Assembly (NCBI GenBank): GCA_903813345.2
Contig: CAIIXF020000001.1
Location: forward strand, 40,453,366-40,517,365
Direction: 5' to 3'
Origin: Owenia fusiformis
Lineage: Eukaryota; Annelida; Polychaeta; Sabellida; Oweniidae
DNA length: 64,000 nt
Shown: positions 14,739 to 26,933 of the stretch, one piece after another
Layout: each line of letters begins with the position of its first letter
Position numbering within the stretch: the first letter of the stretch is position 1
Translations under genes and position numbers: made by a program
Notes under the pieces: generated by a model
Told to the model about the DNA's origin: nothing
What the model saw: only the letters and a program-made list of their open reading frames with translations
The model's database searches: none

Positions 14739-17700
14739 CAATATATATATAAATGGTAATAACAAGACAGTATGCTGCCATCTAATGGTAAATTATTGCA
14801 AATGGTTACTTTTAGTGTAACAATTTGGCGATTATAGACACCAGACACAAAACACCAAACACTGACTACCAAATATCATAACTCTGGATGCAGAATACCT
14901 GTATCAAATAATGGCACTTTTAACAATGGTGATGACATAAAAAAGAGAGAGTCTTCGTAATATTACTCTCACTAGCATATGCAATCATTTTCAAAGATAG
15001 CATCATATTTCCAAGGTGTCCATTAGTATAGGTTATTTACGTCTTTTACTTGGTGATCAAATATCAATCTTTACATCCATTAATCTATTACATGTGAGCT
15101 GAATACAGATGTGTAATAAGAATTGCAAAAAACATTATAGCATTTACCAATCTCCCAAATTCAGTTATAAAATATTTTACTGGATCTTTTGGTGTATGTT
15201 ACCTAATTTCCATAATCCATAAGAACCGATTTGGATTTAGAAGCTCACGATTTTTTAAACAAACATACGATAATTGTATGCTATATTAGTTCATGGAGGA
15301 CTAGGAAGTCTATGTCGGGGTAATCAATAGTGACCCGAGAAATTCAATAATCTACATTATTCAACCAATAAAAAGCCATTTAGTGGAGAAACAATAGCCT
15401 ATGCCCCGCCCCTATCAAAAATATTCATAATTCTGTGTAATATTAGATTCTCAAACGAGCGAAAACCATAGTAATGACATGACAATGAAAAATGGTCAGT
15501 ATCCTTCATAGAGAATGTATGAGGTCAATGTATACTGGTTTAGTTCTCTCCGATATTCATTCGTTATTTTAACAGCTGAATTATGCAAGGCTGACATATA
15601 CAGTACTGTAGATCGTAACATTGAACTTCTCTCAACATGAGAATACATAAACTCTCCACTACTAACTTCTATCGACCCCCAAATCAGTACTATAATGTTA
15701 ATGAGTTAATGTAACTGATAGCCAGACATTTGAACAGAAGTATGTTGAATAACAGACAAGAGAGAAATAAATGATTTATAAAGCTCTTTTAAAATGTTGA
15801 CAGAGTTCGAGTATGTCAGGTGGAATAACACAGAAACATAAGCCATCCTCAAACGAACAATTGGAAAATTGAGAAAAACACTTATCTTAAAAAGAATGTA
15901 CACTATTAGGCGCTACTATTTGAACAGGTTGCCCAATTCCAAAACCTTAAATTATGCATTTTATTTATGTTGTTACTGTTTTGTCTTCTAAAAATCAAAA
16001 AATATAAATTATGCATTCAATTAATTATCTGATATAATATTTAACTATTATAATTATTGGATTTATAAGTCAATACATTTTCTTTGGGAGTGTTAACTTT
16101 TCTTCTTACCGGAGACAAAAAAGTGCTTGACCAATCCATGGGCTTTCAACACCCATGACCAATCGGAAGTTAGGATTTCCATGAAGTAGGTCAAGTATAG
16201 TGTCCAAGAACAATTCTGCTGCAAACTTGCAAGATTCATAGCTGCGGTATTTGATTCAAAACATTCAATGACCAAAAACTAGAGAGGTAAATTTCCCCTT
16301 CCCCCCACCATCCCATGGCCTTCCTTCAAGAAGCATTTTTATAAGCCCCAGCTAAATCATAATGACAATATCAGCTAAATGTGAGCCTATTGTCAAATTC
16401 AAATTTTTCCTAGACGGGTTAATATATTATTCACTATTTTGGATTTGAAGCTTTCTTAAAAATCCTGTGTTTTATTTCCTGTTCTATTATAACAGTAGTA
16501 TCATTAAGACTTCGAAATGCCAATCCCAAATTTGCAAAAAGTATTTATTTTTCTTGGATGTTGCCCTAGGAAAATCTGCTGACAGAGTCCATCAGGTTTA
16601 GCTTTAATTGTATGTTTTTCATCTAAACATTACTGCATTATTAGCCCTGTCTGGTTCTGATTGGCAAAAACTGCTATATTTTAAACATGATCTCTTCGAT
16701 CTTCATGGGAATTCAATTCTGCATCTCGGTTGAGTTTTAAAACAATGTCTTTCCAGACTAACAACTTACTTTTTTGTTGTTGTCTAAACCTTTTAGATAT
16801 TTCAATTGCTTTTGTTTCAAAAAAAATTTCAACACCAAATAAAATACAAAAATAACCCCTGATAACTTCACCATTGTTTCTATATTTTCCACTTTCAAAG
16901 AATGTAATTTGGCACTAAAATATGTTAAAATTACTATGATTATTTTTAAACTATGCATTTTAGCATGTAGTATATCAAACATCACAGTTGTTCCTTTCAA
17001 GCCCAAAATTTCCACAAGCTATGATAAGTCTTCACGATGCGTGTAAAATGCTGTTACCACACACAGAAAACATTTAAATAAAGATACATAAGAACCATGT
17101 TATCAATTTTTCGAATAACTTTTTTCATTTTCAACTGTCAGTATTATTAGCTTGCCAGTTTCTGAATAATTATTTTTATCAAATGTACTTACTCAATTTC
17201 TATATGCAGAAATCACATGATTGTTCGTAACAAGCACATTATTCAGTATTATTGCAAATTGATAAGTGACATTTACAGAAGCTGCAAATGCACCACCATA
17301 AATCATAACTTACATTAATCTTGTGTCTATACGTCTGTAATTAACTGCATGAAGAGATCATATGTTCAGCAAGAACGCAATGAGGCAAAAAGCATTAATA
17401 ACTCAAGACAGTTCAGTTATATAATTAACTACTATAATCTCTGATCTGGGAATATATGAGTAATATCTCAAATCAAGCAAGATCTTGAAGAAAAATATCT
17501 CCTGGAAATTGTCTCCAAGGGAAATCTCGACGGGAAACATAAGAAGAAAAGACATCACCAATAAAACATATCCCCAAAATTTCCTGTACACAGGACATCT
17601 CACTTTTATTTCTTTTTTAATCTAACATTTATTACTTTTTTATTGCACATTTATTTCTATTCTTCATGAAATGAAACAATCTCACTATGTATATACTAAC

Positions 17701-18086
17701 AAGATTCATAAAATTTTTAAAGAATATTTTGATTGTACTTTCTACTATTTATTCATCAACATTCTTGTTTCCTAATACACAAAATAATTCTAGTTGATAA
17801 CAGATGTGCCATTTACTACTAACTAAATGCAATATCACAAGTCAAATCCCTGTTTTCTTTGGCTTTCTCAACAAAAAATAGCAACAACAAGCTAGCGCTG
17901 CATCAATATTTAGACAGGGTATACTTTAGTGAAGATTAAAGAAAGGTCATGTGATAGAGAGCTAAGGTTTCAGACCACCTAATTCTAACACAACCAGGAA
18001 TTACTTTATGAGAAATGTTTTAGAAGTGTTGGTAAAATTAATGGCATCTACTGATCATACAGTACGTTCTTCGGCCTATACGGTTC
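14739..18086. other. AT-rich non-coding DNA
   Basis: Open frames at 15706-15903, 16093-16275, 16758-17015 and 17403-17603 (all minus) are short and without recognisable domains. No other structure supported. Confidence 0.55.
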
Positions 18087-18330
18087 TACAGGGGTGTAGC
18101 TAGCAAATGTCAAGGGGGTGCGAATTTTTGCATTTTCATCACTGCAAGCAAAGCAAGCCCCAAAAAGGGGGGACATTTTTCAAAATTTACATTGTATATG
18201 GTGCATTGTAAGCATTTCAAACTGTACACTTTCACAAAATTACTTTTTTCTTATTTTGTGGGGTGTACAGAATTTCTCGAGCAGAATATATCTTGTATTG
18301 CACTTCAAATCGTTCAATAACTTATAACAT
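18087..18330. repeat. Fragment of dispersed repeat
   Basis: Begins with aggggtgtagctagc and a g-run followed by tgcgaat, the style of end seen in the MITE at 35727. The last part (near 18283-18330, containing gcacttcaaatcgtt) resembles the inverted-repeat arm at 47908-47948. Likely a degraded element; its ends are not defined. Confidence 0.4.
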
Positions 18331-20308
18331 TGGCTACTCTGTGATCGGGAGTGTCTGGCAGAACAAGACTGCTTGTAAAACATGCTGTTGTATCATATAC
18401 TTCACTTCATACACAATATTGAATGATTTAATTTTATATTTTTCTCTATTTTTGTGTCCCATACAAGATATCCAATCATTACCTATAAGGCGCTAGATTT
18501 GTTGCAAATGAATACCTATTCAGATTCATTTATTATATTATCTTGATGAACAAGTGAGAAATTATGCTTCATTTTGGAGAAAACACATCTATAATGTCAA
18601 AACATCTACACATTTAGTCAGTTCCAGACCCGAACCTAAATTGTTCAGTGACACAATGGACTAACATTGAATACCCTTGGTGATACCTCTAATGAATATA
18701 AAAATATTTTTCATAATTTTATGAGAATTCAATGGAGTGCAAGAAGATTATGTATGTCACATGATACAATATACATATAGCAAAAGGTGCGTATATTAAT
18801 ATACATGCCTTGCTTTTCTTCAGAAGCTTCCTGTTATAGGAATTATTGAATCAGTATCTATGTAATAGTCAACGCAAACATTCTGAGTTATTAATATGCA
18901 TAAAACAAAGAGCAGGTAATATATAACATATAACAAAACATATATATAATGAATTTGTGATGGTATACCTTGCACTCCATATAATTGAAAACTGATATGA
19001 TCAATTTGAACAAATTAGAAAACCGACACCACCTAATACAATTTCTGTATACGACATATCTCAATAATGAACATAGCTAATTGGAAATTGTCTTTCACTA
19101 TTTTATCATGATTCAGAGTGAAAGCCGTCTCTCGCAGATTAGTTTTTGTCTAGCAGCAAATCACTCGCTTTTATATTAGCGATCAAATTCTTACCACAGG
19201 AAGAATTCTTGTCATTTTGCTTTTTGTAACTATAAACATAAGTATGCCAAATAAATTTACCAAAACGAACAGTATTTCATTGAGAAAATATTTGAAAAAC
19301 CAAATTTTGACAAAATTAAACGAAAACTGTTTCAGAATTTATGAGAAGCAAAACTGTGATATACCATTACACAAGCTGATCTCAATGCTTGCTAACGAAA
19401 TGTTCATTTTTTAATCAGTAATTCATCTTATTTGACTATAAAGTCTAATAGCTTGGATTTCTAAAGTGTAACCCCATCATCATAATGGTGAATGAGAATT
19501 GAGTAATTGTTATACCTTGATATTTAATGCTTAGAAAGAAGTAATAAAAACCATTAGAAGAAAACATAAAAGTTGTAATGAAAATAATAATAGGATTTCC
19601 ACAAAAAGTATGCAGTAAATAGGCTTCATGGCTGACTTTTGTCATGTAACCGATTTGTTTCAGTTATGTTTCATTTAGTGCTAGTGCAATAATCAACCAG
19701 TAGAGGGCAGTACCTCCTTACAATGTAGATTATTCAACCTACAATAAAGTGCTGCCATCTTTCAGTAAAACATCAACTTAAAACAGAAATACAATATGGA
19801 AGCCTACAAACATAATTTGATTCCACAATATATACATGCATAAAGCTTAAAAATATAAATATCCAAGTATTATTTTTAGATTGTTGTATTTAAATCAAAA
19901 AGGAGAACAAGCACTGTACTGGCTGTCCTCTCATTCCTATCGGGACCAAACTTTGTTTCGCTCTTTTTAGGGCCCCTGACTACCAACTCATACACACTCT
20001 ATATGGCCAGTTTCGCACACACTTTAAGGCTTACAGAAAAATCATTCCTTCTCGAACCCTAATTTTTAAAGAAAAATGATCATGAACTAAGTGAAATCAT
20101 TGAACAAATTCTGGAATAACATGTTTCTAACTTTTATATTCAAAATAAATTCACTGTCTAAATATGGAATGGTGTCCAAATTAAATACAAACATCGGGGG
20201 AGAGGTAGATAATTTCATTGAAGATGAATGTTGATTTTTTGACCTGGGATTGAAAAAATTTGAGCACATGGTAAATACCATTCAACTTCATTATGGGGGA
20301 GGAAGGGG
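18331..20308. other. AT-rich non-coding DNA
   Basis: No gene, RNA gene or element recognised. The frame at 19217-19414 (plus) has no domain or splice context. Confidence 0.55.
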
Positions 20309-20412
20309 GTCATGATGTCTTAGGTTACGCTGTTTTAGAGTGAACAATAACAAAATTAACTTTACTTTCTCACAACTCAACATTTTGCCACAACCCCTAA
20401 GACATCATAACC
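20309..20412. repeat. Small imperfect inverted repeat
   Basis: tcatgatgtcttagg near 20310 is matched in inverse by cctaagacatcataa near 20398, giving arms of about 16 bp around about 70 bp. Possibly a degraded MITE; no target duplication seen. Confidence 0.4.
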
Positions 20413-20853
20413 TTTCTGAGAAGATATACTTAAGTTGGTACTAAAGAACACATTTGATAAGTTTAATGTGAACAAAGCTAACATTCTGCTAACCACCTGT
20501 ATAACTATATAAGTGCAGATATATCAAAACTTAAAAAGGCAACTCACTTAAGTCTGCTTCCTACAAATGCTGGAGAATAAAAGAATGACTTGCTCTTTCC
20601 ACCGATGACCTATTTCATACACTGTTACACAAGTTAGAGTAAGTTCATTTTGAAAACTTCGATAAACCCGTGTTTGAAATAATTTGAACGTGATTATCTC
20701 ATATTCAAGATACTGATGTTTGTACTTTGGACTTTTTGAAATGTGGGCAATAGGCCTATTTTTGAAAATGCAGCCAACCTATAAGCCTGCCTATTCATAA
20801 TATAAATCATCTGGTCAGAAGTTGAACTCCTTAATAAAATGATTGTTTCTCAC

Positions 20854-21055
20854 CTTATGGTCATCTTCATCTGTTAATGCAGTTCTTTTATGTTCCAGTT
20901 TGTCATCTTCAGCAGTGTTGTTAGGAGTTCCTGCATCAACAACAGGATTTTCATGGAGTCCTGCATCCGTATCTTTCTCTGCTACCACTGGTTTTTCCAT
21001 ATTGCACAAGATTTCTTTGGTTTCTGGTTTTGGCACGATTGCACAGGGCATCTAT
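20854..21055 (-). CDS. Possible coding exon, unknown product
   Basis: A 66-codon open frame starts at an ATG at 21051 and ends exactly at a splice-donor consensus: the minus strand reads AAG then GTGAGAA, with GT at 20853-20852. Just upstream of the ATG is a possible acceptor (tttcag, AG at 21057-21056), giving a 202-bp exon with four bases before the ATG. The peptide is hydrophilic and acidic (EDDKLEHKR, DEDDHK) with no domain I recognise. The donor is good, but the acceptor's polypyrimidine tract is modest, the Kozak context is weak and no partner exon was found. It could be a chance frame; its 5' edge overlaps a degenerate repeat. Confidence 0.3.
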
Positions 21056-21700
21056 CTGAAACATAGGGCTTCTCTTTGAATTTCAGAGCAGGTATCTTAA
21101 TGCGGGGTTTCTTTCTGAAATGAGACATCTAACTGCAATATAAAGCTTTCTGTCTGCCTGTCTGCAACATGTGGCATTTAGCTGGAATACAAAGTATTTT
21201 GTCTAAAGTAAAGAGTTTCTTCCTAAAACACTGGGCATTTCACAAAATAGACATAGGGGAACAGTATCTCACCCTTGACTAGAATAGACAGTTTTTGAAT
21301 AGAAAAGTCCGGAATGGCCACCTTAATATTTACCCAGAATGCATCAAAACTAACCAGTTCTAGACTTTCATACCAAAAAGATGTATCAATCAAACGGTTT
21401 GGTTTGAAATGTGTATACAAGACTTAAATTTTATGATGAAAAATCCCGAAATCGGTTCATCCAATGTTTCACCTGGAAATATATAGACAAAATTGAATGG
21501 GATATCCACCTGCCTACCAATCTATCCGGCAAAGTGATCACAATACAGCACCCAAGGGTGTGATGAAAACACAGGGCAAATACCCAAAAATATACAAGTG
21601 ACATAATATTGAACTGCAAAGATATCCCTCTGAAGCACAGGACAGCTACCTAAATTATAAGTACACATCTATTTACACAATTTCCTTTTTATTTGATATT
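21040..21700. repeat. Degenerate ancient tandem repeat
   Basis: The theme ca-gg-ca-ct-acctgaaa-ata recurs loosely at about 21044 (cagggcatctatctgaaaca), 21226, 21571 (cagggcaaatacccaaaaat) and 21640 (caggacagctacctaaatta). Spacing is irregular, so this is weak evidence for an old decayed minisatellite. Confidence 0.3.
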
Positions 21701-22969
21701 AGCTACATAAGACATTAACATGACAATGTCACCACCTTGTTGCAATTAAAAAACCTATTTGAAAATCAACTTTTTACATTTTTAAAACCATAGAAGGTCA
21801 GACAATTAAAGGTGAAATCTCAAATCTAGAGTCAGGTTTGAACTGCTGAAACTTGTAGATGATTTTGAAATAAAATTTGATGAATTTGAAGCAAGTTGAA
21901 AAGATTTTTTGACATTGAGAAAGTCAAATCTCAAATGTTAATTCAGATTTGAACTTCTTAAAACTTGTAGATGATTTTGAAAAAAAGATTTGGTGAATTT
22001 GAAGCGGGTTGAACTTTTTTTGAAAATTGAAGTCAGTCTACAACAGTACTTGTAAAGTTATTGGAAATGTAAGGATTTGTTACAACAGACATCGTTAAGA
22101 ATTTGTTACAGACACAGAACTCTGAACACCAACCACCGAACACCGAACACCAACCACCAAACACCAACTGCCATCCACAAAAAAGTTGGAGACTATAACA
22201 ATATACCACTTCTTTGGTGAGTGGTGACATAATAAAATTGAAAACCCAACACAGCTTAGTTTATAAAATGCTTGATATCCGCACCAAACATTTTCTGCAA
22301 GCACCGTCTACCTAAGGTGGTTTAGTATATGTATCATAATGTAATCTGATGTATTATTTGTGAGTCTTACCTAACAGACACAAGCTGAAGCAAATGACAT
22401 ATATATCTACAATATATCAGGGAATCTATCAGAACTGCTATTCACACAATTAAACACCTAACAGGCTTTACGAAATACAGGTTAGAATGTCTGTCAAAAC
22501 TCACGAGCTTGCTGTCTCATCTCTTAAATGAACAACCTCAAAATTAGGCTAGTTATAAAATTAGGTACAAATTCATAAGATTTCTTAAGAGTTTTGCAGT
22601 ATTTACCTTTATCATGTTCCAAATCCTCATTCGGCTGAATTATGGAGACTGTTCAGTGTCCACCTCTAGTCTCTTACTAATTATATTTTTAATGTAAACA
22701 AGCAGTTTATGTATTTTTTTAAATATATTTTGAATTCACTTACAGCTCTATACTAGTGCCTAATACAAGGCTCTCTTACAAGTTTGTGATTTGTAAAACA
22801 AACACAATTTCACAGACAGAAATGCTTCACAGGTGGAAAAGATGGACTCAATCAAAACCACATCATGAAATTTTATCAGACACATGGAAAATTTCAACCT
22901 CTTTAAATCCAGTTTGTATTTATGAAGAAATTGATAGCACATTATACATACTTTCATAGTTCCCCTGAT
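21701..22969. other. Non-coding DNA with small repeats
   Basis: Two similar blocks near 21800-21880 and 21920-22000 share gaacttgtagatgattttga and aatttgaagc-ggttga, an old duplication of about 120 bp. A short (aacaccaaccaccga)-like repeat lies at about 22125-22171. No gene recognised. Confidence 0.5.
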
Positions 22970-23665
22970 AACTGAACACAATGTTTTCCCGATCACTGAA
23001 CACAAGCTTCTCCTGATCACTGAACACAAGGTTCTCCTGATCACTGAACACAAGGTTCTCCTGATCACTGAACACAATGTTTTCCCGATCACTGAATACA
23101 AGGTTCTCCTGATCACTGAACACAATGTTTTCCCGATCACTGAACACAAGGTTCTCCTGATCACTGAACACAAGGTTCTCCTGATCACTGAACACAAGGT
23201 TCTCCTGATCACTGAACACAATGTTTTCCCGATCACTGAATACAAGGTTCTCCTGATCACTGAACACAATGTTTTCCCGATCACTGAACACAATGTTTTC
23301 CCGATCACTGAACACAAGGTTCTCCCGATCACTGAACACAATGTTTTCCCGATCACTGAACACAAGGTTCTCCCGATCACTGAACACAAGGTTCTGCTGA
23401 TCACTGAACACAATGTTTTCCCGATCACTGAACACAATGTTTTCCCGATCACTGAACACAAGGTTCTCCCGATCACTGAACACAAGGTTCTGCTGATCAC
23501 TGAACACAATGTATTCCCGATCACTGAACACAATGTTTTCCCGATCACTGAACACAAAGTTCTCCTGATCACTGAACACAAAGTTCTCCTGATCACTGAA
23601 CACAATGTTTTCCCGATCACTGAACACAATGTTTTCCCGATCACTGAACACAAGGTTCTTCTGAT
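22970..23665. repeat. 24-bp minisatellite array 1, 29 units
   Basis: Twenty-nine uninterrupted 24-bp units (696 bp). Two main types occur: type A with aatgttttcccgat and type B with aaggttctcctgat, each after cactgaacac. Types recur in order: a six-unit block (B,B,B,A,variant B,A; 144 bp) appears twice near the left end and a four-unit block (96 bp) twice in the middle. The period of 24 keeps several frames open (up to 302 codons), but these are repeat artefacts. There are no unique spacers, so it is not a CRISPR array. Confidence 0.95.
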
Positions 23666-23922
23666 CACTCATCCTCCGATCACAGGGCTTCAAAATCCAG
23701 AATATATTCTTTCTTTTTATACCCTGCGATAAGCAGTTAGCATTTCCCCGATTAAGAACTCACAATCTGATTGGCTGTCGCAACACTGCCACATAAATCA
23801 TGTATAAGTCATTGCGCATAATTAGATCATGTGATTCAGTTTAATCGAGCGCTTCCAAATCGGTTATAGCAGGGGGAAGAAGGAGGTACAGATTCTGAAT
23901 GCCTGCTTAGTAGGATGCTGAT
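23666..23922. other. Unique spacer between the two 24-bp arrays
   Basis: A 257-bp non-repeat segment. It holds an imperfect inverted pair, ccctgcgataa at 23722-23732 and ttatagcaggg at 23864-23874 (one mismatch), so it may be a small element inserted into a once continuous array. No clear target duplication. Confidence 0.5.
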
Positions 23923-24427
23923 CACTGAACACAATGTTTTCCCGATCACTGAACATAAGGTTCTTCTGATCACTGAACACAATGTTTTCCCGATCACTGA
24001 ACCCAAGGTTAATCTGATCACTGAACACAATGTTTTCCCGATCACTGAACACAATGTTTTCCCGATCACTGAACACAAGGTTCTCCGGATCACTGCATAC
24101 AACATTTTCCCGATCACTGAACATAAGGTTCTTCTAATCACTGAACACAATGTTTTCCCGATCACTGAACACAATGTTTTCCCGATCACTGAACACAAAG
24201 TTCTTCTGATCACTGAACACAATGTTTTCCCGATCACTGAACACAATGTTTTCCCGATCACTGAACACAAAGTTCTCCTGATCACTGCATACAACGTTTT
24301 CCCGATCATTGAACACCTTGGTTCTCCTAATCTCTGAACATTTAATTCACCTGATCACCAAAAACATGATTCTTATGACAACTGAACAGATAGTTCCCAT
24401 GATAAATGAACACAGAATCAAATCAAT
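23923..24427. repeat. 24-bp minisatellite array 2, 16 clean plus about 5 decayed units
   Basis: Same unit and phase as the array at 22970. Sixteen 24-bp units run to 24306. Units then decay base by base (24307-24427) but keep the 24-25-bp spacing. A three-unit block (A, A, variant with aaagttct) repeats at 24139-24282. The graded decay at the right edge is typical of a satellite boundary. Confidence 0.93.
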
Positions 24428-24775
24428 GACAAGCAAAAGATGTCACACTCATTTTTGAATATCAGATATACATGTTCATAAAGAATGATGTATGGGATTC
24501 CTTGCAAGTAAAAGTCCTCATTTCAAATATTCATGGCAGTTTTCTGCTTTTGAGGAATGATATTTGGCATCCATAGTCCTCCCAGTGAAGTCGGTTCATG
24601 TTACACACTTGCTCCAGAGAAGGCATGGAATCAAGAAGAGTGGATATGATACAGGATAAAAGGGAAAGCAAAATTGATTGATTTCTTATAATCAATTAAT
24701 GAGGCACCTCACCCGGTAAAAATCAAAATATTTCAACTCTAAGAATTTTTAAGTAGATAAAGCTACAGCTTGTTC
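24428..24775. other. Non-coding DNA
   Basis: Nothing recognised. Confidence 0.5.
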
Positions 24776-24912
24776 CATGTATGAAATGTTTGTTGTGACA
24801 TAACATGATGAAGTCATATGTATGAAATGTTTGTTGTGACATAATATGGTGAAGTCATATGTATGAAATGTTTGTTGTGACATAACATGGACATTGGTGA
24901 AGTCATATGCAT
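24776..24912. repeat. 41-bp tandem repeat, 3 copies
   Basis: atgaaatgtttgttgtgaca begins at 24781, 24822 and 24863, a 41-bp period. The third copy has an extra acattgg. Confidence 0.9.
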
Positions 24913-26064
24913 ATACATGTATACAACATATAAAAGCTGCATCTGCAAATGTTCAGTATCTCCCAAAGGATTTAATTCTTGTGATTTGACAATCCCTGTT
25001 ATTTCACTAATCTGACTTTTTGTATACACATACTTTTCTTTTCTCAATGCCTAGGCAAGGTCGCAAAATGTGTGATTATGATTTTGCAGTGTTACATGTA
25101 ATTCTACAGAATTTTCAGAAAAGTCATGGTTTGACCGTAGAAAAGCAAATGGAGGCTTATGATGAACATAACTTTCTAAGATTTGTAAAAAATGTTTAAT
25201 GTTTTTGAATAGGAAGAAACTCAATTTGATTTTTCATCTTAGCTGTAAATGTAACATGGTTGACTCCATTCTTGGGGATCAAATTTCAAAACCTAAGTAA
25301 GCTTATAAGCTAAATTGACTAATCATATTTGTCCTGAAATATTGCTAAACACAAGGCACATATTTTCTCTATTTTGAAACAAGTAACTCATAAAAGCACA
25401 ATAAATTGTAGAATTTATATACTGTACTCTGTACAGAATATTGTTTGCAGAATGCATAATATAGTACAGAAGCCTAGCAGGTGTAAAACGTACAACACCA
25501 TCTTGTGTCTATAACTGTTAATCCATGTAAAATGTATTTGCTTTTGAAAACTGACATTTTCCGATTGATTTTAAACATCCACCTTTAGACAAAGAACCAA
25601 CACTGTCAATTAATATTGATTAGAGACATACACAAACCATGAATGCGCTTCTCCAAAAGAGACCCTTGAAAATCATGTTAAAATTAAATCATGGCCCCTC
25701 GGGCTATTTTGACTTCCATATAAACGAGGTCATGAAGGGGATACAGAAGGCAAGTTTTCCCTTTGGAAAAATGCTAGAGCCATTGTTGACATGTCCCTGT
25801 TAGGTCTCTATCACATAAAAAACTTCTATTGGAGCATAATGCTTATAGGTGACCCAGTAAAAGCAATAGGTCAACTGGATTTTATCAACTGAATTAGCTG
25901 ATATAAACATAAACAGAATTGAAAAATTGATCAGTTTTCCCAAAAGCTGAGTTGGAAACATTTTATGAGATAGTAGGTACATGTTGCAATTTTTATTGAA
26001 AATATTGCTTCCAATCAAAATTTTCAAACTATCAATGCTTTGCGCTGCTTTATTTGTTTGACAC
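24913..26064. other. AT-rich non-coding DNA
   Basis: The minus-strand frame at 25800-26027 has no recognisable domain. Nothing else supported. Confidence 0.55.
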
Positions 26065-26215
26065 AGTGAAACCTGTACATAGGAACACCTCTCTAAGCTG
26101 AATACTTAATGTGAACACTTTTTGGTCCCAATATTTCATTCTGCTAAAGACTTCAATTTAAAAAGAAACTTGAACACCTGCCAATTAAAACACTTTTGAC
26201 TAAACCCAGTGACAT
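26065..26215. mobile_element. Degraded end of a pogo/Tigger-like MITE
   Basis: cagtgaaacctgtacatag followed by gaacacctctctaag resembles the cagtgaaac end of the element at 54792 and the general style of pogo/Tigger termini. No matching opposite end was found; relic only. Confidence 0.35.
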
Positions 26216-26933
26216 TCAAATTAGACATGTTTTACTTTAGTCCTTTTTTATTAACTAATTTTATCGTAATGACCATTGACCTACCTTGGTATTGCACTTA
26301 TTTCTTTGATTGTCTTTGTAATGTTAGCCTTGGCTTGTCAACTACATTTTGGATCGTCTCTGTCTTTTAACTGAAATCATAAAAATGTACAAGTTTGTGT
26401 AACATATTTACAAACAAAGCATTCACATGAAAAAAATGACATTACCTGCAAATGGTTACAAAAGTATAACAAATTATTATAGATAATAACTGCCAATCAT
26501 TAATGTCAAACACTGAAATCTGAACTCAGGAGGCTGATCGCAAAAAAATAAAAAATAAATAAACGATTCTGCTTGATGGTGTCACAAAAAGCACATTCTA
26601 CAGGCAGTCATTAGAAAAAAAAGTTGCTTGTATACTACATTAATAATACACAACGATCTAATATAGGATAATGGGTTCAACATTTTATTTTATTTGCCAA
26701 CTTAGTTGACTGCAATACATTATTTATGTAAAATTGGAAAATATGTCAACCACCGTGACTCCCTCAATAAAATCAATGGTAAGAGTGTGAAGTGTAATTT
26801 GGAATGAAAGAGTTGGTTAGAATGACAAATATAAGTACTGATATACAGTTAATGTAAAACAATATGCCATTCTACCATTGTTTTCCAGGCTTTACATTAA
26901 GGTATTGAGGAACTTTTTATTTGAATCGTGTAA

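Noticed and set aside
22760-24337. Frames of 302, 257, 157 and 140 codons with 8-residue repeats
   Set aside because: Artefact of a 24-bp period; several frames on both strands are open at once.
22970-24427. CRISPR-like array
   Set aside because: Units abut directly with no unique spacers, and the sequence context is eukaryotic.
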